Shown piece after piece: positions 54,294-64,000 of a stretch of DNA of 64,000 nucleotides. The notes beneath the pieces were generated by a model. It was not told the DNA's origin, did not search any database, and saw only the letters and a list, made by a program, of their open reading frames with translations. The position numbers were made by a program, and so were the translations under genes. The stretch comes from Rhipidocladum racemiflorum. Lineage: Eukaryota > Streptophyta > Magnoliopsida > Poales > Poaceae. The DNA lies in NCBI GenBank assembly GCA_036346355.1, contig CM070590.1, positions 45,107,749 through 45,171,748 of the forward strand, given 5' to 3'. The stretch's first letter is position 1. The number at the start of each line of letters is the position of its first letter.

Positions 54294-55992
54294 TGGGAAA
54301 GGTGATGGATGCTTTCATTTATGACACGCCAGAGGTGTGTTGTCTATTCACACTGAAAAAGTTGCTGCGAGTTGAGTTGTATAATCACCCTGATGATGCT
54401 GCTACCTGTGATTTGTGTACTCGCCCTAACAAAGGTTCACACTTGGTCTAATTGTAAATATTTTGTAGGCATTAGGAAGGAATATTTTAAATAATAGTAT
54501 TACATAAGAAAATAAACTAGTTTGTACAACATATCTCAAATGCAAAAACTAAATACATAATGTCAAAAGTAGTAACAATCCTAAACAAAAGAAACTAGTG
54601 CCGGCCCCATTTGGGCTGTGCAGGCCTCCAACGAATATGCCCCCGCGAGTATGTCAACTGAGCCGGCGTGTGGTGGGGCCTTTGTGGTCTGGCTGGAGGT
54701 GTAGCGTATGCCTCCTGAGTAGGCCGCGACGACTGTGGTGCTCCCTGCGAGTGCGATGGTCCAGTCTCATCAGAGAAGTACCTTGACAAATAGCATCATC
54801 GAAGTCGTAGTCCGCGTAGGCTGAATCATCAAGCTGGCCCTCGTAGTCGTCAGCTGCAGGTGCAAATGTAGACGGTAACCACGGTGACCCTGCAAGAAAT
54901 GAAGAATTGTTGAGTGAGTTCAAAACATTATTGCAAAATATAGAAAGTGCGATTAAGTACTCACCTCCAGCGTAACCAACATATGCAGCACCTCGCCCTC
55001 TCCCGGCCGGTGGCATCACGGTGGCATGAAAGGCTGTAGCATGTGAAGAAGTACCTGCAACATGGTTACCAATAGAGCATACATGACATCGTAGATAGGA
55101 TGCAATGTACCGCAATGTGAAGAGCAGAGTCCGTATGTGTTGGGTACGTATCCCTCACCCTGGGAATGTGTCTAGGAGGATCGGGGTTGACACGTAGTGT
55201 ACCACTGTCGGTAGGCGCGGTACGTCTATGGGTCGTACACCACCTCCTCAGCATGGATGTCGTCTAGGACTCCTGCCCACTCCTCAACCCATGGCACCAT
55301 GTGTACGTGCCAGGGGGTGGCCCCATGCACGCCCTTCCTAGTCTGCCTGTGGACAAGAAATACATAGAGCATTATAAGAATGCATTACAGGACAATAATT
55401 GTAGAACATTGGTGAAGGGAACTTACGTGTGGACGCTGTCTGGGACTAGACGGTGGACCTGTACTAAGAACTCCTATCGTAGACCAAACTGCCTCATCAC
55501 CCGATGGACAATTAAGGCCTCGACCTGGACATCGAATAGGAGGAAGCGTCGTGTGCGCCAATACACTGCGTCTCGTGTGCATATGGTCGACAAGCCACTC
55601 GTAACACGTAATTGCACCTCCTCGTCTGTGTATGGCCTCCAGCGTACGTGGTCGTCGGTGAGGTGGTCGAATGTAGCGATGAACTACGGGTAGCCCTAAC
55701 ACACAGTCCTATGAGCCCACTTAGGCTGGAGTGACGACAGAAAAACAATAAGAAGCGTTAGCGTTAGTACTTGGAAATGTTATAGAGAAAGGTTGAAGAT
55801 CGTGATTGCAATGTCTTACCCGTCGGTGGCACCAGATGGTGCCCATGGTAGGAGCATCCACGTTGTCGTACCCAGCGTGTACAGGAAGCTGCAAGGCGAT
55901 GTCGGGCCGCCCAATCTGTAACCTCTCATATGCCCATAGCTGCACAAGAAGTGGACAGCCGGTGAGGATTGAGCCCTCTGCGATGCGTCCAT

Positions 55993-58900
55993 TGTAACTC
56001 CCCGGCATCTAGTATGCCCGAGTGCTACCAAACATGGACTAAACAACACTTAAAAACCATAAATAAAGATAAATTACAGCAAATGCACAAATGCTAAAAA
56101 CCAAAATTTCGGCAGCATCTCCTTTGTTTTAACATGAATTGAAGCAACAACGATATCATAGCAATGTATGGCAATAAATGAGAACATCTAAAACAACAAT
56201 AAATAGTGATATGACATCAATATAAGTCCAACTTTAAGCATTTAAAGTCTCCATGAGCCAAACGAACAGTAAGGCTCCTAGAACACAAGACTAAACCATA
56301 AACCAGTTTGCATCTCACTAAATTTATTATCAAAACACCAACTGAATAACTGTGGAAACAAATGTGTGACGCTACGTGTAGGAGTGAGACTAGTTCCCTT
56401 CCCCGCATGCCGGTCTCATGGTACCTAAAACAACAAGAAGCACAAGCGTGAGTTCAACACTCAGCAAGTATATTGCAATGGACCAACAAGAACAATTCAA
56501 CGTTTTCATCACTACATACCATGAACAATATCATGAACAAGTCATAGTTGCATATACCATATCATACTCATGTCTCAACATCATTGTACTCATTTCATCA
56601 TCATCATGTATGCAATGCAAATGCTCATATCTCCACGAAGCACATACCAGTATTGCCGAGTGCACACCCGTCAGCGTGCACCCCCTTCCCCATCCATCCC
56701 GTAGATGGAGGGTGCCTACTCTTACTGACTCGCTCCCATGCACACACGTGGATGGGACTACGAGGTAGGTCTTTCGTGTTCACTACGTGTGAACACAGAG
56801 GCCCGCATCAGCATGGGACGCCTCTTCCATTATGAGTGCACATATGACATAACATGTAAATATTGGCATAAACATTAAATACCACACAATCATACTCAAT
56901 ATGAAATCATGTTCATCATGTCATAGGCAAACATCATTCTTAGCATCATATCATAAAGCAAGTTGTATCCAATTGAATTTAGCAACAATCTAAACGATAC
57001 CCATTCCAATACACTTGCCTTAACCTTGGGCAACGGATTGGCGAGAGGATGAGGGCACTCCCGGGGTCACACCACCTGCACATACATACCACACACTCAA
57101 AACGTGCCCCCAAAACAGTACGCAAACACTCTTCTACCCCGATATCGCAAACTACTCGCAAAACGCAAAAACAGAGGTTCTGTCCCGGCAGGACAGCAGA
57201 CTTCCAACGAGCATAAATTTAGTTCTAAGACTTCAAATTGATTAAACGAGTACATCCTCGCGTAGCTTAGGAAATTTCCTAATGTTTTCTAAGTATATGG
57301 AAAAAATGATTCAGAATCTAAAGTGGTTTAATCTACAGAATATCGTGATCTGTTCCAATCACGTCATAGTTTTTAACACGTTCGGTAAAACGAGCATAAC
57401 ATTCAAATGGCTGGGCAGAATTGGACATTCTTTATACCCACTGTAAGGTATTGAAGTTACCTACAACTTCTTCAACAGGAGGCCGACCAAATTCCGAATC
57501 TAAATTGGCGAAATCTCAAACCCTAGGTCGACTGCACACTCTGCCCGAAACAAAGAACGTGGCAAACTCTAGATTTCTTCTAATCTACCCAATTACAGCA
57601 CCACCAATTGATCTAAAAACATGATATCAACCCTTAGAACAGTACCTAGACCAACCCCAAGGATTCCCTTGGCCATACCTTCGCCCGACGAATGAAAAAC
57701 CAACGGATCTCCTCCCGGTTCGCGCGATCTCCTTCCTCGCTCCAAATCCACCGGATCTCCTCGTCGCGGAGCGCTCCAGTGGACGGATCTTTGTGGTGGT
57801 GAGGTGGAGAGGCTTCCCTAGGGCAGCAAGGGGTGGTGGAGAGGGGAGGAGAGGGGCGCAAGGGGCTAGGGAGGTGGCGTGTAACACCCCAAAATTTTAC
57901 TTTTCCTAAATTCATGTGTGATTTGGCACTTTGGTGAATTTTTGGAATTTTCTGGAATTTATTTGGATTTATTTGGAATTTATTTGAATTTATTCCATTT
58001 TGAAATAATTAAAGAATTTAATTTTGCAAATAAATTTTTGTTGGAAATATTTTATTTGAGTCCAAAATGATCCAAAGTATTTTCTGGAATTTTTAAATTT
58101 TTAAAGTCATTTGCTATTTTTAATGAATTAAATGAATTACCTGGAATTATTTTAATTATTAAATCGCTGGAAAATCAAACTCGGGTCAAATCTTGTTCAT
58201 CCGACCGAAAGCCCGAGTCGGATTCGAGTTGAGTCCGACCCGACCCGCGTCGTTGCCCGACCGGCAGCGGTCGCCTTGGCCGTTGGATCGAGATCCAACG
58301 GCTGCAGCGTCCATCGTTCCCAATCCGACCGGAGGCGGACTGCTCCGGCGCGGGCGTGTGCGTTAGGGTTTGTGTGTTGGCGCGACGCCGAGGCACTATT
58401 TAAAGCCCCAAGGCCGCCCCGTTGAAGCTCCTGCACGTCAGGCGCACCTTTCCCTCGAGTTTCAGAGCCCTAGCCGCCCGCCGTCAGCCGCAAAAGCTCG
58501 CCAGAAGGTTGCCTCTCTCTTCCACCGCGTTCCTCGACGATTCCGCCGGCCGACAAGCGTTTCCGCGCCGCAACCAAGACCGGATCCGAACCCGAAGCCA
58601 GCGCGCTGCTGAGTGCACTCACTTGGCCTGAGACGCCCGGCGCCGCCGTGGTCGCCATCCTCGCCGGTGAGCCAGCTGCCAGCGAAGCCATCGCCGTCTG
58701 AAGCTCGGTGAACCGTCAGATCCAAATCGGACGGTTGAGGTGAGCCCACGTTCTATCCCAACCCTAAGATCCCAGTTAGATCGGACCGTTGGATCAAGAT
58801 CCAACGGCCCATAATCGACCACGTTGCTTGTAACGTGGGTAGCGTTCTGAGGTTAGGGTTAATTTCAACCGTTGGATCAAGATCCAACGGCTCGAGATCC

Positions 58901-61590
58901 GCCGCGTTAATCCAAAACGTGAAACCGAGACCCAATCCATACCGTCGGATTTTAAATCGACGGCGTGGTCGCCACGCCGTCGGGAAAGCTTGACCGCCGC
59001 ACACCGCACTACAGGAGACGCCGACACTGGCGGGCCAGCGCTGGCCAGGACAATGAAGACCATGACGCTATCGCCGACGCCACGGGTGGGGAACTCGCTG
59101 TCGGCATGTACGGCCAGTCTTGGCGTCGGCAAGAATGACGTCATCCGTAGGCCCACATGTCGATCTCACGCGGAGCCGTGGACCGAAGTCCACCGTAGAC
59201 GGAGCCAAGCGTGGACCAAGTCCATGGACCGGCTGACGTCAGCCAGCCAATCAGAGGCTGCCACGTGTCACCGATGACGCAATAATTAATTTCCGAAAAA
59301 GAAAATGATTTATTAATTCGAAATATTGATCCAAATTTAGATTCAAACTTCAAACGCTTATAACTTTAAGTGCTTCAACTCCGATTTGAGCGATTCAAAT
59401 TTCTAAATTTGTATAAAATTGAGATCTACCTAAATATGAATTTTATTTAATTTTTGGACTAAAGTTTTTCTTTGTAATATTATTTAATTGATTATTTAAA
59501 CTTTAAATAATCATAACTTTATTTAACTCCAAATTTGATTTATTCCAGTTTCTAAAAATCCAGAAAATTATGTTCTCTCTGTTTTATGGATTTTATTTAG
59601 AGTTTTGGATCTTTTGCCTAGTGTTTATTTGTGTATTTGCTATTTGCACGCTTTTACGAGTAGCGTTGAGCCTAAGGATTCGAGGAGAAGTGTTGACTGT
59701 GGGATCCAACTCAAGACCAAGAGCAAGTACTTTTTGAAGGCAAGTTGTGCTTTGACCATATTGATCCTATTTTAAATCTATTTTGATTTAAACTATTGCA
59801 TGCTAGTTCAATTAGAAAGATACTTTGTTTAAACATGGGGTTAGATAAATACCAATTTGCTATATGACACCTTGATTACTTAAGTATGTGCCATGACCCT
59901 TGTCACCCTAGTTGTGGTTTTTACTAGTTGGACATTATTAAATTGCCAACATGGGTTTAGACCGCTGTAGTATACTGCTTAGACTCGCTACGTGCTCAAG
60001 TGACATGATTTTGGACAATCAAATGCTAATATGGACTTAATGATATATTGAACCTGTTTTGGAAAAGTATCATGTGATGTTGACGACGTGGTGCATGGTA
60101 ATCAACCTGGGTTTGATAAACAGTTTTACCGCATGTGGCAAGAGTAATCAGGTGGGCCGCTTGTGGCATTGGGAGTGATGATTTGGTTTTTCGGGTAGTC
60201 TTGCCCTGGTCACTCTAAGGACTTAACCTTGCAAGCCTTTGAACTGGTCATACTTGCAACCACATGGTCGGAATGGGACGGCCCCTAGTTGACTAAGTCG
60301 CTAAGGACTCACTTGTGGAGCCTCAGGGTGTCGATTACACCGTTGTGTGATTATGCGGGGAGTATGATCGTGGCTGTGGCAGTACCCATCTAACGGTGTG
60401 TTGGTCCCATACTTCGCCTTGGCTAAGGGAAGGATGGTGTAGAGCACGTGAATAGGAGGACCACTGTGTTGTTTGAGGCTTAGAAAGGCTTTGTTACGGA
60501 ACTTCGCCTTTGTGGTGTTTGATTTGTATCTTGTGGGTAAAGTGCATAACCTCTGCAGAGTGTAGAATCTATTTGAATAGCCGAGTCCACTGTCTTGGAC
60601 AATGCTTGGGAATTACAGTCAAGGGGTAGACTTTACGAAAATAACTTGGTTTTGAAAAGATGGGTTGGTTTTAACAAGGAAGGTGATGGAAATATGGTGT
60701 AGGATGGGAAAATATTTGTTAAACTTCTTGAAAAGTTATTTATGCTTTACTTATTTCTACCGCTTCAATCTACTTTTATTACTTGTCAATGTTTACGCAA
60801 ATATACCGAGCTATTCCTTTGTACCAAGCCATGCATATAGTATATTAGCCTCCAGATTGCGTGCATTGCATGACTTCTTTGAGTACCAAGTACTCACCCT
60901 TGCCTCAACACAATACCAGTTGAAGAGGAGACTACGCCAGCTTTGGAGGAGGAGTTCCAAGAGGACCCGTCTACTTAGGGGATGCGAGCCCGATCCGCCG
61001 GTTACGTGGTATACTGGATGGCGCCGCAGTTTATTTGATTTTTCCGCTTATTTCTCTTTTAATAAGTTTCGCCTTGCAAGGCATATATTTGTAACTTGGC
61101 CATAAGGTCGAGTAACCCTTTGATTATTTAAATAAAGTACTCTGATAGTATCGTTTGGTATGATTGTGATATATACCGATGTTAAGACTGTGTGCACTAG
61201 CGCGTTCCTGGACTAGTGCTGAATACACAGAGGGTCCGGATTTGCAAATTCGGGGTCCCGACATGGCGGCTACGAGAGGTGGAGGCAAGGGGTGGAGGGG
61301 AGAGTGGGGGGGGCTAGGTTTGCAAGGGGGGCGCAAGGGGCTAAGGGCTGGCACAAGCAGCCCCCCTTTGCTGCCCACCTCCCCCCATGGGCCAACGGGC
61401 CCCTCTTTTGGCCCAGGTGGGATTCCCCCTAAAGCCCAACTCGCCCTGGAAAGGCCCAAACTCCCGAATTTAGCCCAAAAACGCGATTAAACTCAATAGC
61501 GTAAAGTTTATAACCTCCATATTCACATCTTATAATGTTTTGACCTCAACTTTCACATTTTATAAGGTTATGACACTCCATGGTGTCACA
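55993..61590 (-). mobile_element. Solo LTR C3 (C family), split by D2, inside the PMD gene
   Basis: Starts TGTAACTCCCCGGC at 55993 and ends CCATGGTGTCACA at 61590. Without D2 it is about 2.21 kb, the same as the C1 LTR. The flanks are TCCAT and TCCAC, a 5-bp duplication with one change. Joining the flanks restores the PMD reading across ...GCACTCTGCGATGG / GCATCGCAGAGGGC.... The doubled TAGTCATAACTTTCTCACC motif present in other C LTRs is absent here. The strand is by analogy with C1 and C2. Confidence 0.9.
57880..61263 (+). mobile_element. Solo LTR D2 (3.38 kb) inside C3
   Basis: TGTAACACCCCAAAATTTTAC...GGGGTCCCGACA, flanked by a perfect duplication TGGCG (57875-57879 and 61264-61268). TATA-like CTATTTAAAGCCC at about 58396 fixes the direction. 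Three perfect or near-perfect CCGTTGGATC..GATCCAACGG palindromes lie at 58280, 58786 and 58869. It is collinear with D1 in opposite orientation. There is no internal region, and its ORFs are not genes. Confidence 0.95.
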
Positions 61591-62519
61591 TCCACAACCA
61601 TCGCAGAGTGCACGGTACGTGGCGCACAGAACAGCTGACCCCCATGAGTACTGCGACACGGCATCAGGGGGGTGTCCGCAATTGCCCTCGCGAACTGGAT
61701 GAGGTGCCTATCCACGCTATCCCCATGGAAGCTTGTGAACATGCATGAGCCGAACAACTACAGTAGGTATGCCTCCAGTGGCGGCTCACCCTCACCTCGT
61801 CCGTAGGCTCGACGATCTCCTCAAGTTGTAAATTTAAGATTACTTATTAGTTTCACCAGTATATGCACAATTAAGGTTTAAAGGTTAGTTACATACCACG
61901 AACTATCGAAGCCATTGAAGTGTCGGACCGTGTGTACTAGTGAATGGCTGGTACGCCGCAGCTGGTAGCACACCTTCGAATCGGGCGTGTATCTCCTGGC
62001 GCCACGTCGGGTCGATGTCCTAGGGGACCACAGGGTCCCCAGCAATCGGGAGTCCCAGGAGGTAAGAGACATCCTACAACATCATCGCCATCTCTCCGAC
62101 AAGTAGGTGGAAGGTGTGTGTCTCTGGCCTCCACCTATCCACTAGAGCGGTGAGCAGTGACAAGTCAAACGGGAATCGGTGACCCACATCCCATCCCTGC
62201 ACATCGTCCTGCGCCGCCTCCACCATCCGTACGAGTGGAAGTAATCCTGACGCTCAAAGCCTGCGAAACAAAAACTATAGATTAATATCTCCACTGCAAC
62301 AATTACAAAAATATTAGAAATTTCTAAAAATAATATGTTGCTTGGGGATCCAACGAGGATCGAGCCTCTAGAGCTCTGTGGTGTCCTCGGTCGTAGTACT
62401 GAGAGCGCCACAGGATCATGTCCCTCCTCTGGAGCAGCAGTCGCGAAGTGGGCACGGTGACGACGATCAACGACGGTAGCAACTCAAATGGCCAGCCGTC
62501 ATCTCCACCCTAGTGAGCC

Positions 62520-62688
62520 ATACCTGCAAATTATAATAATGAAAGTTATAATAAAAATGCATATAGAATGAAATGCGTAGGAAAAACTATACAAGCATCA
62601 TAACAATATGTTGAAACAAACGTGTACAAAAAAATAAACAATCATCATAACAATATATTGAATTTGACATAACCCACTTCACTCACAC
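62520..62688. other. Spacer between MULE transposase and PMD gene
   Basis: AT-rich, no ORF or motif recognised. It separates two genes on the same strand by about 170 bp. Confidence 0.5.
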
Positions 62689-64000
62689 CTACGTGCAACC
62701 TGCTTCCCGTCCTTTATCTGCTTCAATTTGTGGCTGGTAGTTCTTAAATGCATGTCCTCGGCTGCATAATGAACATTTCTTCACGGCCTTACTAGCTTCA
62801 GACTCATCCATGTCATTTCTGATATGCCTTGTTTTTCTACGTCCTGCTTTGCATCGTCTTGCACCAAAATCATGAACCCAAAACCTTTCATTGACACTGG
62901 GAGTTGTCATGAAAGAACGACAACACCATATCCATAAAGCTCCTTGCTCCAAGTTTCCATCACCTTTTCCTTTGTAAAATATTCTAATAGATATATACCT
63001 GGTCGCATTCCAAATAACGCACAAGTGGCTATGACATGAGAATATGGACTATGCAAAAGGTGGGGTTTGTTACATGAGCATCTACAGTCAGCCTGCAAGA
63101 CGCACTCTTGGGTGATGACCTTGTGGTTGGTTCTACGCCGTCCTTTATCCTTGCATATCACCTCGAAACGCAGTGTTCTTGCACCTACTTTGATTGCTCT
63201 ATGATTGGTCGCCTTCTTACACTTGTCATTCATGTATTTAGTTACCATGGTTGAGTACAATAGATTCTTATCCCTCATTACTATCTCAGCAGCCTGATGC
63301 CTATCCACGAAGTATTTGGTTGTGCCCCGTTGCACTCCCTCAACAATTCCTACCAACGGGAGACACCTCATCCCTCTCATTACCCAGTTGTACATATCCG
63401 CTAAGTTAGTTCTAATGACACCGTATCTACCACCATGTGTGTCATGTAACAGTGACCACTTCTCTAATGGCTTGTGCTTTATCCAGTCCGAGACACATTT
63501 TATTGGCATTTGCCTTCGACGGCTAGTCGTCGCCTCATCTTCTGTTGGCAAAGGGAATAGAGGCTCCGCATTGCTACCATTATTGTTCGTTTGATCCTCT
63601 TTGTGTTTTCTTGTTAGGTCATCAAGATTCTTCCATAGAATACGGAACTTACTAAGTTAGTTCTGCTTACATAGTCTCTTAAACATGTTCATCAGTTCCT
63701 TGTTCCTGAATTGCCTATAGAGGTTCGCACTCAAATGCCTCATGCACCATCGGCTCTGCAAGTCAGGCCAAGGAATTTGCTCAGCTTCTCTTGTTTGCAA
63801 CTGTTTGATAGCACCAAGCAGACCAGCATGCCTGTCATGCAGAATGCACACATATTGACGAGCTTTGACACCCCAATCTTCAAGCTTCGTAGGAACCATA
63901 ACCAACTCTCGTATTTCTCGCTTTCTACAAAGGCAAAAGCAATAGATAGAATCTGGTTGTTTGCATCTACACCCACAACTGTCATTATTTGCCCCTTGTA
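62689..64000 (-). pseudogene. Mutator-like (MULE) transposase, 5' end outside window
   Basis: The DDE-domain part starts at the window edge with YKGQIMTVVGVDANNQILSI, FVESEKYESWLWFL, then, after a frameshift near 63900, VCILHDRHAGLLGAIKQLQ and RWCMRHLSANLYRQF. A TAA interrupts CKQN*LSKFRILWKNLDDL (63657-63659). The next frame continues to the SWIM-type finger CRCSCNKPHLLHSPYSHVIATC, whose third Cys is Tyr (SPYSH), then YLLEYFTKEKVMETWSKELYG. After another frame change comes a C-terminal knuckle CSLCSRGHAFKNY, whose last Cys is also Tyr; stop at 62689. It would have catalysed MULE movement, and the copy is dead. The MULE ends are not visible. Confidence 0.88.

Larger units (their letters stand above)
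54595..62519 (-). pseudogene. Plant mobile domain (PMD, aminotransferase-like) gene carried by the MULE, split and mutated
   Basis: PMD proteins (MAIN/MAIL1 relatives) are often carried by plant transposons; molecular role unclear. Segments in order: YYDRGHHRALEARSSL (62340-62519); FPFDLSLLTALVDRWRPETH, DVSYLLGLPIAGDP and WRQEIHARFEGVLP with two stops (61870-62262); MFTSFHGDSVDRHLIQFARA (61591-61830). After the C3 insertion: ILTGCPLLVQLWAYERLQIG and DAPTMGTIWCHRR (55800-55992); EVQLRVTSGLSTICTRDAVY and VEALIVHRVMRQFGL (55430-55740); HMVPWVEEWAGVLDDIH (55090-55320). The tail is Gly/Pro-rich (MPPAGRGRGAAYVGYAGG, splice, then GSPWLPSTFAPAADDY; 54595-55030). Stops and frame changes make it a pseudogene. 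Confidence 0.8.

Noticed and set aside
54269..54451. 60-codon plus-strand ORF with CDLCTRP motif
   Set aside because: It starts inside a minisatellite, opposes both flanking genes and lacks a C-x2-C partner.

Overview
The window looks like nuclear DNA from the transposon-rich, probably heterochromatic part of a grass (Poaceae) genome. The reasons are long-LTR Ty3/gypsy elements of the chromodomain (Del/Tekay-like) type whose LTR ends carry TGTAACACC, a CACTA element with grass-type ACCGGTACT subterminal repeats, Tourist/Harbinger MITEs with TTA target duplications, and a Mutator-like element (MULE) carrying a plant-mobile-domain (PMD) gene. I see no cellular gene, rRNA, tRNA or CRISPR array that I would defend. 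The species cannot be named from this alone.

Layout. (1) 1-4361: 5' half of a CACTA element on the minus strand. Its tnp2-type transposase is open to the window edge apart from one early stop. The 5' end holds ACCGGTACT repeats, a perfect 81-bp inverted repeat and the terminus CACTACTACAG. (2) 4362-8202: unassigned DNA passing into an old LTR relic (family D'). (3) 8203-47013: the 3' tail and 3' LTR of an old gypsy element E, split by a 37.8-kb nest. The host of the nest is B (9051-46809, target duplication CAATC), an LTR element with iMet primer site and polypurine tract but no recognisable gag or pol. B's 3' LTR was hit at 10431 by C0 (duplication TCATC). C0 contains a truncated Tekay-like element C1, whose pol gene is split by solo LTR D1 (duplication GGCAT). 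The same B LTR was hit at 22735 by C2, a complete but frameshift-ridden Tekay-like element. B's internal region was hit at 34711 by F, a Ty1/copia element with an intact gag ORF and a deleted pol. (4) 47014-52300: repeat-poor by comparison, with small Harbinger MITEs, an old LTR relic, a GTCGCC hairpin series and a 189-bp triplicated repeat. (5) 52380-64000: the MULE, minus strand. It has a broken transposase, a broken PMD gene and a broken tandem GRF-like zinc-finger gene. The PMD gene is split by solo LTR C3, which is itself split by solo LTR D2.

Most insertion boundaries are supported by target-site duplications and, for three of them, by an uninterrupted paralogous site elsewhere in the window. 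The relative order of insertions can therefore be read directly: E, then B, then C0/C2/F, then C1, then D1; and MULE, then C3, then D2. No element appears autonomous as it stands. The most intact protein gene is the copia gag ORF at 38369-40588.
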